Notes: generated by a model from the sequence alone, not told the origin. Counted from the stretch's first letter, positions 1 to 7,502 are shown. The stretch is 10,603 bases of DNA from Dentipellis sp. KUC8613 (GCA_002286715.1 NSJX01000034.1:313145-323747), one strand, 5' to 3'. A program made the numbers and translations.

Positions 1-712
1 CTCCGCCCTCTCCGCCGCCCTCTCCGCCCTCTCCGCCGCCCTCTCCGCCCCTCTATGCGCCGTACGCGCCGTCCACGCGCCGTACGCACCCTCAACCCGC
101 CCTCTCCACTGCCCTCCCCGCCTCCTCCTCACGACCTCGCTTGTCTACCGCTGCCCTCACCCGCTCGTCGCCGCCCTCGCTCGCGTTCTTGAGCCTCAGC
201 CCCCGTCGTTTGCCTACGGCTGCCCTCGCCACTCTCGCCACCCTCGCCGCCCTCGCCACTCTCGCCACCCTCGCCGCCCTCGCCACCCTCGTGCGCCCGC
301 TGTTGCCCTCGTGCGCCCGCTGTTGCCCTCGTGCACCCGCCGTCACTCTCTCTCGCTCCAGCACGCCCTGCTGCCGCCGTCGTTTGCCCACGGCCGCCCT
401 CGCTGCCCACGGCTGCCCTCGTTTGCCAACCACTGTCATCATGCGCCCGCCGTCTCTCGCTCCAGCACGCCCGGCTGCTGCCGCCGTTTACCCACGGCCG
501 CCCTCGCTGCCCTCGTGCGCCCACCGCCGTCATCGTGCGCCCGTCGGCGCCCGCGCTCGTCCACCGCCGCCCTCGCCACCCTCGTTTGCCCACGGCCGGC
601 CTCATTTGCCCACGGCCGCCCTCGTGCACATGCCGTCGCCCTCTCTCGCTCCAGCGCGCCCCACCGCCGCCTTCGCTTACCCACCGCCGTCCTCACGCGC
701 TCCAAAGTGCCA
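1..712. repeat. C-rich degenerate minisatellite block (left edge, incomplete)
   Basis: The plus strand is almost entirely C, G and T and is built from variants of the word CGCCCTCG. Several exact short arrays are nested in it: a 21-bp unit twice (1-42), a 27-bp unit made of three 9-mers twice (228-281) and a 20-bp unit twice (291-330). A higher-order period of about 104 bp is also visible: the word TCTCTCGCTCCA recurs at 349, 453 and 642, each time followed by a GCCGCC stretch and then CCCACGG or CCCACCG. The block runs off the left edge and stops sharply near 712, where the sequence becomes AT-richer. Overlapping open frames of 116 to 198 codons occur on both strands, but they translate only to Ala/Pro/Arg/Ser-rich low complexity and I do not annotate them as genes. 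Confidence 0.85.
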
Positions 713-1645
713 TTTGTGTACCTCTCCTTCTTGCTGATGCTGTAATGCATTCTATCTCTCATGTTCAAGACATGATGGATAATTTTAGTTCCCCAGTTGT
801 ATCCATGCCCCATCAATAGACATCATGAGCTGTCTGGAGGGATAATGATTGTTTTGCCAGACCACCCACCTTGAAATTAGCTTCCAATGGTTAGAGTACA
901 GTGGAGCAAATTTCAGAGACAAAAAATGTTGATTTCTGACATATGAGAGAAGAACAAAAAATGGCAAAAGTCTGGCTTCAAAGATCATTACAAAGACCAC
1001 ATACTCCAGGGGTTACAAGTTCCTGTTAAGTAAGTGTATATTATAGGCACCTCCACAGGCAAAGAAACATGCACACATCAGACAAAAGGACACTTGGACC
1101 AGAAGTGAAGTGTGCCCACATGCATTACTGCCCTTATTTCAGCTTGTCATACAAGGTTCTCAGTTCAATCCTTGCTGATGCCCTCTATTATTCTGAGACA
1201 CATGGACTGCTTCACTAGGTTTGAAACACTATTGGACACTTTCTATATACTGTCCTTGGCCAAGGACGAGAGAATATATCTATAATATGTATCTACATAA
1301 TTCATAATATATTCAACCAGGAATTGCAATACTGTGCACTGCATCAGCCACTTCCCCCAAAGTTAAAATTTTCATGCAAACTAAAATCCAATAAAATATA
1401 TCAAAATAGATCAAGTCTGATCAAGCTGGATCAACCCAAACAATTCAAAATAATTGAATAAAATTGAGCAAAATCAGGGCAAATCATCTGAGACTCATAT
1501 GAAATGATCAAAGTAGGTACAAACAAATGTCAACAATAAACAGTTGTTGTACATGATGATATAATGCTTTCCCCTGGCTGAATCATATCTGCTGGACTAA
1601 CTAGTATAGAGCTTGTATGGAAGATTTTGAAAGATATCAAAACAT
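713..1645. other. AT-richer interval without recognisable gene
   Basis: This stretch has ordinary mixed composition and no open frame that looks coding. Small structures in it are a perfect 16-bp palindrome GTCCTTGGCCAAGGAC at 1252-1267 and a 10-bp periodic run GATCAANNNN repeated three times at 1409-1438. The last part, up to 1645, lies on the interior side of the transposon-end motif at 1646-1688. It may therefore be the body of that element, but I could not find its other end. Confidence 0.5.
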
Positions 1646-1688
1646 GATGAATCAGACCCTGCCGCTTGCCGGCCCACTCCTCACTAGT
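1646..1688 (-). mobile_element. Transposon terminal motif, copy 1 (43 bp)
   Basis: Read on the minus strand this begins ACTAGTGAGGAGTGGGCCGG, continues through CAAGCGGCAGGG and ends CTGATTCATC. It is identical over all 43 bp to the plus-strand sequence at 8559-8601. It is also clearly related to both terminal inverted repeats of the 134-bp element at 2302-2435. In that element the ACAAGT side is the outer end, so here the outer end should be 1688 and the element body should lie to the left. The motif abuts exactly the outer limit of the large inverted-repeat arm. The family is not identified and no coding capacity is seen. Confidence 0.6.
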
Positions 1689-1727
1689 TTGTGATTGGTG
1701 TTCATCAGAAGAAGTTAAGGAAGGCAA

Positions 1728-1788
1728 TGAGATAAGGAGTGATCCTTGACAGTCATCATGGTAGTGTCAAGGATCACTCCTTATCTCA
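1728..1788. repeat. Perfect 24-bp hairpin in left arm
   Basis: The segment 1728-1751 is the exact reverse complement of 1765-1788, with a 13-base loop at 1752-1764 (GTCATCATGGTAG). The stem core reads AAGGAGTGATCCTTGACA. The pairing extends imperfectly outward through related AAGGAA words on both sides, giving about 40 bp in all. This could be two abutting terminal inverted repeats or a small foldback element. Confidence 0.85.
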
Positions 1789-2301
1789 TCACTTTCCTTG
1801 ACTCCTTCCGACAACCACTGACCACCGAGACCAAGCACCAAACCTGTGACCAAGCACCGACACTGATACTGACACCAATACCGACGTTTCCAAGGTTTTG
1901 GACTGATGTCTCGGTCCAATGACTCAGTGATGCAGACCAAGACCTCAGACCTCAGACCAAGATCCCAGCTCCTCAGACCGAGGAGAGACATCCTTGATCT
2001 CTCAGTATTGACTTAGCATTTGCACATCATCTCAGAAGTTGTTGGTCCTCCTTCCCTTTATCTGATCTGATCCATTCCTACTTAATCACATGTTTCCCCA
2101 AGTACCTAGACCCCGTTGTACCACTCTCCAAAGCTCCTCTGTCCCAGTACTGATTATCTACAATAACCTGATTTCCTCCGGTGTTCTCCACACAGTGTAC
2201 TAGTACATACCCTCATGCCCTCGTCCATAGTTCCTTAGACTGTCAATTTTGTCTGTATCATACTGTACCTGGAATACCAGCTGCACTGTGCTCTGCACAT
2301 C

Positions 2302-2435
2302 ACAAGTGAGAAGTGGGCCAGCAAGCAGCATGTTCTGATTCATCTACAATATATGATATCATGTGTTATTTTGAATGAAGATGGCTCTCATAGATGAATC
2401 AGAAACTGCCGCTTGCCGGCCCACTTCTCACTTGT
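2302..2435. mobile_element. MITE-like element, left-arm copy (134 bp)
   Basis: The element starts ACAAGTGAGAAGTGGGCC and ends with the inverted form GGCCCACTTCTCACTTGT. The inverted termini extend about 43 bp through a GATTCATC/GATGAATC word, and the centre is AT-rich (ATATATGATATCATGTG). The short length, long inverted termini and lack of coding capacity are typical of a non-autonomous DNA transposon. I could not find a direct target-site duplication at its borders. Its inner border coincides exactly with the end of the inverted-repeat arm. Immediately after it, 2436-2452 repeats the internal TCATAGATGAATCAGAA word seen at 2388-2404. Confidence 0.75.
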
Positions 2436-3250
2436 TCATAGATGAATCAGAAATCATGCAGCACCCATGGCTTATAGAGAGCAATGTAGAATTGTTGATA
2501 TGCTATAGAAGTACCACCAACTGCTATGACAGTGCTATGAAGTGCTATTACAATTCCTGATAAGGCATGATTTATTATAGACTCACCCACAGCAGCAAAA
2601 ACTGTGCATGTTGTCAGCAATCAGAGCTCCCGGTACAGCAGTTAGAGTGTTCAATTCCTTAGGTGCATGAGTTTAATCCTCACAACAGGCATGTGTTGTT
2701 GCCTTAAAATTCCTGCTAAGGTAATACAGATGCCAGGTGTCAAGTTACATTGTGGTACATGTTGGCAGTTATTACTTATTCATTATTCTACTTCACTGGT
2801 CAAAGGTTTTTGTCTTTACCATTGAAACAAAACCACACTGTCATGTTTACAAAAACTACTACATGTCAGTCATCTGAAAAATTTAACCTTACTATAGAGC
2901 TGTTGATAGTCAAGATAGCCCTAATAGGCTGATAGAAAGGTATCCATCTTCATGGATAGCCCTCTGCTATGATAGTGCTATGCCTGCTACAGAAACTACT
3001 CCTTCAGCTATGGCTGCTATATAATAAGATACCTTGCTATATAATAAGATATCTTGCTATCAAGGAAAGCCACTTTCTATGTAAATTGGTACCTTACTAT
3101 GTACAAAGGTACCTTGCTATCATTACTATGGCTCCTACTTGCAGTCCACAGGCTATAGGACTTATTAAGCTTGTATATCACCATAAGCATTCCTGCAGCT
3201 ATTGAACCATTCTGGGCTTCATGAATGCAAGCATTTGAATTAGCATTCAA
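2436..3250. repeat. Inverted-repeat loop with CTATGG-type degenerate repeats
   Basis: This 815-bp spacer between the arms is rich in GCTATGG and TGCTAT words. The segment 2481-2548 matches 4350-4417 at about 65 of 68 positions in direct orientation, which ties it to the 3.1-kb nested element further right. A 20-bp unit containing ATAAGAT..CTTGCTAT is repeated in tandem at 3021-3060, and degenerate GGTACCTT.CTATG units follow to about 3130. A boundary word CATCTGAAAAA at 2871 is shared with 4286, 7352-7363 (inverted) and 7795. A tRNA-like segment lies at 2627-2692. No gene is recognised. Confidence 0.7.
2627..2692 (+). repeat. tRNA-like, SINE-head candidate
   Basis: The sequence resembles a decayed tRNA. 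TACAGCAGTTAGAGTG at 2634-2649 fits an RNA polymerase III A box, and GAGTTTAATCC at 2669-2679 fits a B box. The spacing between them is tRNA-like. The B box sits in a four-pair stem (TGAG 2668-2671 with CTCA 2679-2682) around a seven-base loop TTTAATC, as in a T arm. The acceptor and anticodon stems do not form convincingly, so it is not a functional tRNA gene. A tRNA-derived SINE head is the more likely explanation, and chance is possible. Confidence 0.4.
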
Positions 3251-3384
3251 ACAAGTGAGAAGTGGGCCGGCAAGCAGCAGTTTCTGATTCATCTATGAGA
3301 GCCATCTTCATTCAAAATAACACATGATATCATATATTGTAGATGAATCAGAACATGCTGCTTGCCGGCCCACTTCTCACTTGT
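3251..3384. mobile_element. MITE-like element, right-arm copy (134 bp)
   Basis: This is the mirror copy of the element at 2302-2435, with the same length. It differs at two positions, both CpG-type transitions (CCGGC/CCAGC and GCCGC/GCTGC). It starts ACAAGTGAGAAGTGGGCCGG at exactly the inner limit of the right arm. The sequence inside it (TAGCATTCAA before 3251) does not match the inner flank of the left copy. The arm duplication therefore ends precisely at the element end. Confidence 0.75.
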
Positions 3385-3890
3385 GATGTGCAGAGCACAG
3401 TGCAGCTGGTATTCCAGGTACAGTATGATACGACAAAGTTGACAGTCTAAGGAACTATGGACGAGGGCATGAGGGTATGTACACTGTGTGGAGAACACCA
3501 GAGGAAATCAGGTTATTGTAGATAATCAGTACTGGGACGGAGGAGCTTTGGAGAGTGGTACAACGGGGTCTAGGTACTTGGGGAAACATGTGATTAAGTA
3601 GGAATGGATCAGATCAGATAAAGGGAAGGAGGACCAACAACTTCCGAGACAATGTGCAAATGCTAAGTCAATACCGAGAGATCAAGGATGTCTCTCCTTG
3701 GTCTGAGGAGCTGGGATCTTGGTCTGAGGTCTGAGGTCTTGGTCTGCATCACTGAGTCATTGGACCGAGACATCAGTCCAAAACCTCAGAAACATCGGTA
3801 TTGGTGTCAGTATCAGTGTCGGTGCTTGGTCACAGGTTTGGTGCTTGGTCTCGGTGGTCAGTGGTTGTCGGAAGGAGTCAAGGAAAGTGA

Positions 3891-3951
3891 TGAGATAAGG
3901 AGTGATCCTTGACACTACCATGATGACTGTCAAGGATCACTCCTTATCTTA
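3891..3951. repeat. 24-bp hairpin in right arm
   Basis: This is the mirror of the left-arm hairpin. 3891-3914 pairs with 3928-3951 with one mismatch (T at 3950 where the left arm has the matching base), around the 13-base loop CTACCATGATGAC. Sequence on both sides of the hairpin belongs to the same CACCAA/CTTGGT-rich family in opposite orientation, so the hairpin is a head-to-head junction of that family. Confidence 0.8.
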
Positions 3952-3991
3952 TTGCCTTCCTTAACTTCTTCTGATGAACACCAATCACAAA

Positions 3992-4060
3992 TACCAAGAC
4001 CAGCCATCACATACCCTGACTGAGCACCAAGCACCAATACTGAGCACCAAAACCCAAGAT
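3992..4060 (+). repeat. CACCAA-rich repeat, left half (split by LTR)
   Basis: The stretch is built of words such as GAGCACCAAGCACCAATACT and resembles the CACCAAGCACCGACACTGATACTG part of the inverted-repeat arms, in left-arm orientation. It ends in AAGAT (4056-4060), immediately before the LTR-like unit. The same style of sequence resumes after the second AAGAT at 7673-7677, so the two halves were probably contiguous before insertion. Confidence 0.55.
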
Positions 4061-4157
4061 TGTTATGACCCAGAGCGAGCACATGACCCTGCTGGATAAG
4101 GGTTATCAAGGGCTTATCAGGGCTTACAAAGGACAGTTATTTTCGCTTATCTTATTG

Positions 4158-4223
4158 GTCTAGGCCCATGACATCACCAGTCTAGACTTATGACATCACA
4201 AGTCTAGACCTATGACATCATAC
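4158..4223 (+). promoter_or_regulatory. Three tandem 22-bp units in the LTR U3, each with TGACATCA
   Basis: Three consecutive units of the form GTCTAG......TGACATCA begin at 4158, 4180 and 4202. The core TGACATCA resembles bZIP (CRE/ATF-type) binding sites. Tandem repeats in the U3 part of an LTR often act as enhancers, and these lie upstream of the TATA-like word once the nested element is removed. The repeat is seen directly; the regulatory role is inference. Confidence 0.5.
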
Positions 4224-4299
4224 TTCTTGGGCTATTCATAGCGTTCACTACTGTACACTATGATGGACACTGACGTGCACTGGTGCATCTGAAAAAAAA

Positions 4300-4500
4300 T
4301 ACATTGCTTCATAGAACCGTATAGCATTCATAGCCTACAAAGAGCCATAGCAATGTAGAATTGTTGATATGCTATGGAAGTACCACCCACTGCTATGATA
4401 GTGCTATGAAGTGCTATGGGATGGAGTACCTTGCTATGGCTGCTATGAAATAGGGTACATTGCTATGGCAGCTATGGAACAATGTGTTAGACTATGGTTG
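4300..4500. repeat. CTATGG-type subterminal repeats, left end of nested element
   Basis: Degenerate GCTATGG and GTACCTTGCTATGG units fill this stretch, for example twice around 4425-4470. Positions 4350-4417 are a direct copy, with about three differences, of 2481-2548 in the loop of the large inverted repeat. The right end (7140-7345) and the copy beginning at 7795 carry the same kind of repeat next to the same end motif. Confidence 0.65.
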
Positions 4501-4984
4501 CTCTAGGTGTTCAACAAGCTACACAGACTATATGTTCTATGCAGACAGTATAATTACTCCAATAACTATGCACACAACACAACCACCCCAGCAACTATGA
4601 GATACATCTAGCTGGAATATTTCAGATGCTTCTTGGAGCTTAATTCCAAACAGTAGAATATTGAAATGCATGATATTGATTTCTGTACTACAATACAAGC
4701 AGCTAGTCTACCACAGCTACCTAAGCCCCAAGCCCCAAGCATAAGAGACCAAATAGTGAAGGGTTATCTGAGAAGTTTATGTTGAGTATCAAGTAAAACA
4801 AAGATTAGAAAGGCAACATACCATTGTAGTAGAAAGAGTGAAGACCTGAAGCACAATTCTCAGTTGAAGAAAGAACTTGAGAAAGGAAGAGACTCACCAA
4901 GACAGAAGGCACATACCCAGACAACATGATCATGTAGCCCGAACACAGACACAAAGATGACAAGACATGTGCACACAGGCACAA
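4501..4984. other. Non-repetitive segment inside the nested element
   Basis: The composition is ordinary and no coding frame is convincing. The only small repeat I see is AAGCCCC in tandem near 4726-4740. A minus-strand frame (4805-5485) runs into here from the G-rich array, but it is Arg/Ala/Pro/Leu/Ser low complexity where it crosses the array. I see no promoter or RNA gene. Confidence 0.4.
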
Positions 4985-5289
4985 GGTGGCGGGCGGCGCG
5001 AGGAGGCAGAGGTGTGAGGAGTGGGGACACACGGAAGCAGGGCTCGAGGATGGGGCGCGCGAGACAGGCACGAGGGGCGCGCGAGACAGGCGTGAGGGGC
5101 GCGCGAGACAGGCGCGAGGGGCGCGCGAAACAGGCGCGAGGGGCACAGGACGAGCACAAGGGGTGCAGGACAGGCGCGACGGGCGCGAGACGAGTACGAC
5201 GAGGGTGCCACATAGCACTGCTAAAGGGCTCGTCGTCAGTGGAACATGCATGCAAGGGGAGGTGTACTTACAAATGTGTGTTGCAGATA
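4985..5289. repeat. G-rich tandem array with 22-bp and 20-bp units
   Basis: Four consecutive 22-bp units begin GGGGCGCGCGA at 5052, 5074, 5096 and 5118, with only a few substitutions between them. Three diverged 20-bp relatives follow at about 5140, 5160 and 5180. The region before 5052 is G-rich and degenerate. Neither 22 nor 20 is divisible by three, so the same peptide-like string (RGARETG..) appears in more than one frame. This explains the 148- and 185-codon plus-strand frames and the minus-strand ones without any gene. Confidence 0.85.
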
Positions 5290-5415
5290 GAAGAGACGAG
5301 ACGAGACGAGATGAGACGAGAGGAGGAGAGACGAGAGGAGAAGAGAGGGAAGCGGGGGGAACGTCGAGAGTGGGTGTGGGACGAGGGAAAGAAGGAGAAA
5401 GGGCGACGCGCATTG
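5290..5415. repeat. GACGA purine-rich microsatellite and flank
   Basis: From 5290 to about 5350 the sequence is an imperfect (ACGAG)n run that degrades into GAGGAGAGA purine tracts. Weak GA-rich sequence continues to about 5415. It closes the G-rich array of the nested element. Confidence 0.75.
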
Positions 5416-5877
5416 TTAACACGCTGGCATAGGGATTTCCCACGCACGGACCGAAGCGTGCATAAGCAATCAGTCGGGCCCGCACGTATTCAAATCTACA
5501 GATCGGATTATTGATTTAGAAATCACCAAAATATTACAGTGTGTATAGTAGGTCTGTTACTATATGTACGCAAAATTTTATGAAGCTAGGAGACATATTC
5601 ATGTCTTTATGCATGAATTGCGGGCAGGCACTACACTTACAGCCGAAGTCGCGCCGTCCGAACGCAGCAGATTGGAAACTTGACAGGAATCCGGGCACAA
5701 ATCGGTATCTTATACATGATGCTGGAATCAAAATTCCCCCGCATCTTGTATAGAGCTTTGTATATACGTTTTATACAACATGTAATTTACTCTCTATTTT
5801 AATGTATTTACTGAACTCAGAATTACCGTCCTTCGAATGGCAGGTATCAGCAGTCGGCAATTCCCGATGCAGACACG
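5416..5877. other. Spacer of ordinary composition between two opposite GC-rich arrays
   Basis: This segment is of mixed composition with scattered CpG and no tandem repeats, unlike the arrays on either side. It carries the short frame 5580-5753 and a hairpin TTGTATA..TATACAA near 5747-5781. In a MULE-like element such an island could be a captured host fragment. That is inference, as I do not recognise the sequence. Confidence 0.4.
5580..5753 (+). CDS. Unidentified short open frame, possible captured exon fragment
   Basis: The frame starts at the ATG at 5580 and gives 57 residues. It is also open upstream to about 5541, but without another ATG. The amino-acid composition is ordinary. The N-terminal part contains a single CxxC pair (CMNC), and the rest is rich in K, R, N and D, with the word NAADWKLDRNPGTNRYLIHD, and ends KIPPHLV. 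There is no second cysteine pair, signal peptide or membrane segment. A possible 3' splice site, TACACTTACAG, ends at 5642 inside it, so a coding exon could begin there in the same region. I recognise no family. It may be a fragment of a captured gene or a chance frame. Confidence 0.2.
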   Translation: MKLGDIFMSLCMNCGQALHLQPKSRRPNAADWKLDRNPGTNRYLIHDAGIKIPPHLV

Positions 5878-7045
5878 GCTTCGACTCGTCCTCTCGCTCT
5901 CTCACTGTCTCGTCCCCTCCCTCCCTCTGTCGCGCCCTCTTCGCACTGTCGCACTGCTGCACACCCTCGTCATATCGCGTTGTCGCGCCGTCTCACCCGT
6001 CTCGCCTTCTTCGTGCTGTCGTGCCGATCTGGCTCGTCCCGCGTCCGCCCTCGTCGTGTCCTCCTCGTCGCACCCTTGCGCCCTCATTGCGCCCTCCTTC
6101 CCGCGTGCCGCAGCATCGTCGCGCTCCTCTCGCACCCCTCCCGCCCTCGCCACGTTGTCGCCACGTTGCTGTGTCGCCGCGTCGTCGTCGCGTTGTCACG
6201 CTCCGCCCCTGCCCCGCCCCTCCCGCCCTTCTCGTGCCCCTCCCGCCTTTGCAGCCGCCCCCGTGTCGCGCCCCTCACCCCCGTGTCGCGCCCCTTACCC
6301 CTGTGTCGCCTCTTCGCCCTCTGTCGTCCCGTCGCGTCTGTGCCGCGCCTGTCGCACCCGTCACGCCCTCGCCTTGTCATCGCGCCCATCTCGCGTCCGT
6401 CACGCCGCTCTCGCCATCGCACCCGTCCCCGCCGTTGCGCCGTTGCACCGTTGCGCCGTCATGCCGTCGCCGCCTTGCCCCTCTCGGCCCTCGCACCCCT
6501 GTCGCACCTGTTGCATGCCCATCACGCCCCTCTCGACTCACGCGCAGCCTTCGCACACGTTGCGCGTCCGTTGCACCCGTCACGCCCCTCGTGCCGTCCC
6601 GTCCGTTGTGCCGTCGCAACCTCTGCACCCATCTCGGCCCTCGTGCAGCCGTCGCGCCCCTCGCGCGTCCGTCGCGCTGTCGTGCTGTTGCAACCTTCGC
6701 CCCGCTCTCGGCCGTCGCGCTGCCATTGCGCCCCTGGTGCCTTCGCGCCTGTCGCTGCCTTCGCGCCGTGGCGCCTGTCGCACTGTGGCGACCTCCGCAC
6801 CCCTCTCGGCCCTTGTGCTGCCATTGCCCCCCTCGCGCGCCCGTCACACTGCTCGCGCCGTCACGCCGCTCGTGCCGTCACACCCATCGTGCCGTCGCCA
6901 TCTCTGCGCCCCTCCTCGGCCCTTGCACCGCATAGCGCTCGTCGCGCACCCGTCCTATTCGCGCTGCCGGTGTCATGCCCTCGCACCGGCGTTGTGCCCC
7001 AGCTCGGCCTGCCCGCCCTCGTGCCCTTCTCGCGCCTGTGTTGCA
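5878..7045. repeat. C-rich degenerate minisatellite array (1.17 kb)
   Basis: The plus strand is C/T/G-rich with very little A and uses words such as GCGCCCCTC, CCCGTCG and CGCCCTCG. An exact-style local array has a 20-bp unit (CCGTGTCGCGCCCCTCACCC) at 6261, 6281 and, more diverged, 6301. The strand bias is opposite to that of the array at 4985-5415, so within the nested element the two arrays face each other. Three plus-strand frames of 377 to 416 codons are open simultaneously over the same bases and consist mainly of Arg, Pro, Ala, Ser and Val, which argues against coding. Confidence 0.85.
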
Positions 7046-7351
7046 CCTACATGTCAATTCTTATGTACTACTATGATAATATTATAAGCATTTTTTGTGT
7101 TTTTTGCTTGTTCTTTGTAGATTGAAAAATCTTGTGATCATCATTATGTTGTTCATATAGATACCATAGCATAAAGCATGCAATATATATGCTATATGTA
7201 CTATGAGCACTTGACTAGAACCTATGGGACATATGGAATTAACATGGCTATCTATGGCTGCTATGGCTGCTATGGAACCCTCCATAGTGGACCACTCATT
7301 CCATAGCTACCATACTCCAGATAGTTGGGCCCCTTGCTATGAAAATTTAGC
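7046..7351. repeat. Right subterminal CTATGG repeats of nested element
   Basis: After an AT-rich stretch (7046-7139), CTATGG and CCATAG words dominate, including a TATGGCTGC unit in tandem near 7254-7274. The repeats lead into the inverted terminal word TTTTTTCAGATG, mirroring the order at the left end. No gene or RNA is recognised. Confidence 0.6.
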
Positions 7352-7452
7352 TTTTTTCAGATGTGTGCACTACTGTACACTATTTGCTTACTCATTGTAC
7401 ACTGTTGTGCACTGATGGATTACTCATCCAAGTACTATATTTAGTTTACTAG

Positions 7453-7460
7453 TATATAAG
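7453..7460 (+). promoter_or_regulatory. TATA-like box in LTR
   Basis: TATATAAG lies 220 bp from the proposed LTR 3' end and about 315 bp from its 5' end after removal of the nested element. This is a plausible U3/R promoter position. No clear AATAAA signal was seen downstream. Confidence 0.4.
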
Positions 7461-7502
7461 CAGGGCAGTAGGCTACAGTAGTCCTTACGCTTAGTCTCCT
7501 AA

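Larger units (their letters stand above)
1688..2435 (+). repeat. Large inverted repeat, left arm (748 bp)
   Basis: This arm is the reverse complement of 3251-3991, read base by base. The difference in length (748 against 741) is explained by two small indels: six extra bases, TAGTAC, near 2200 and one extra T near 2256. Substitutions are few (about 14) and all those I found are transitions, mostly C/T or G/A at CpG. From outside to inside the arm contains a hairpin (1728-1788), a CTTGGTCTGAGG/CACCAA-rich repeat (about 1800-2000), unremarkable sequence (2000-2300) and a 134-bp MITE-like element (2302-2435). A 74-codon minus-strand frame at 1767-1991 is mirrored in the other arm. It is repetitive and probably not coding. 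Confidence 0.9.
3251..3991 (-). repeat. Large inverted repeat, right arm (741 bp)
   Basis: This is the reverse complement of 1688-2435. The outer limit is the word CCAATCACAAA at 3981-3991. Beyond it the sequence continues as a CACCAA-rich repeat, whereas the left arm is cut at the same position by the 43-bp transposon-end motif. The right side therefore preserves the older junction and the left side was truncated by the other element. The mirrored 74-codon frame (3688-3912, plus strand) differs from the left one at two residues and is best read as repeat sequence. Confidence 0.9.
4286..7364. mobile_element. Nested MULE-like element with inverted CATCTGAAAAAA ends
   Basis: The left end reads CATCTGAAAAAA (4286-4297) and the right end reads TTTTTTCAGATG (7352-7363). 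Each is followed inward by an AT-rich stretch, a CATAG word and CTATGG-rich repeats. The outer flanks are GTGCACTGGTG (4275-4285) and GTGCACTACTG (7365-7375), which match at 9 of 11 positions and could be a decayed 9-11-bp target-site duplication of the kind Mutator-like elements make. Inside are a G-rich tandem array, a spacer of ordinary composition and a C-rich array. No transposase frame is visible, so it would be non-autonomous. The conserved inverted terminus is short, so the family assignment is tentative. Confidence 0.45.

Noticed and set aside
1130..1190. Second tRNA/SINE-like candidate with B-box-like AGTTCAATCC
   Set aside because: The B box is good, but I could not place an A box at the right distance or form a T-arm stem.
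1682..1686. CACTA at 1682 as the end of a CACTA-type transposon
   Set aside because: Related copies read CACTTG at this position and the conserved inverted repeat runs the other way, so the CACTA match is incidental.
1767..3912. Mirrored 74-codon frames (1767-1991 minus, 3688-3912 plus) as a conserved gene pair
   Set aside because: Their near identity follows from the inverted repeat. The DNA is a CTTGGTCTGAGG-type repeat, and the differing codons are explained by the same CpG transitions as the rest of the arms.
4805..5485. 226-codon minus-strand frame with hydrophobic stretches and SRAP/LARPSRL repeats
   Set aside because: The repeated peptide comes from 22-bp and 20-bp DNA units that shift frame, and other frames show the same strings. 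The non-repeat ends have no recognisable protein features.
5802..7125. Three long overlapping plus-strand open frames (377, 416 and 381 codons)
   Set aside because: All three frames of the same strand are open over the same C-rich tandem repeat, and the products are Arg/Pro/Ala/Ser low complexity with no domain. A strand with few A bases rarely forms stop codons.
4246..7383. 16-bp direct repeat CACTACTGTACACTAT (4246-4261 and 7368-7383) as the target-site duplication of the nested element
   Set aside because: It is longer than known duplications and not adjacent to the inverted CATCTGAAAAAA ends. It is better explained as an internal GTACACT repeat of the LTR.
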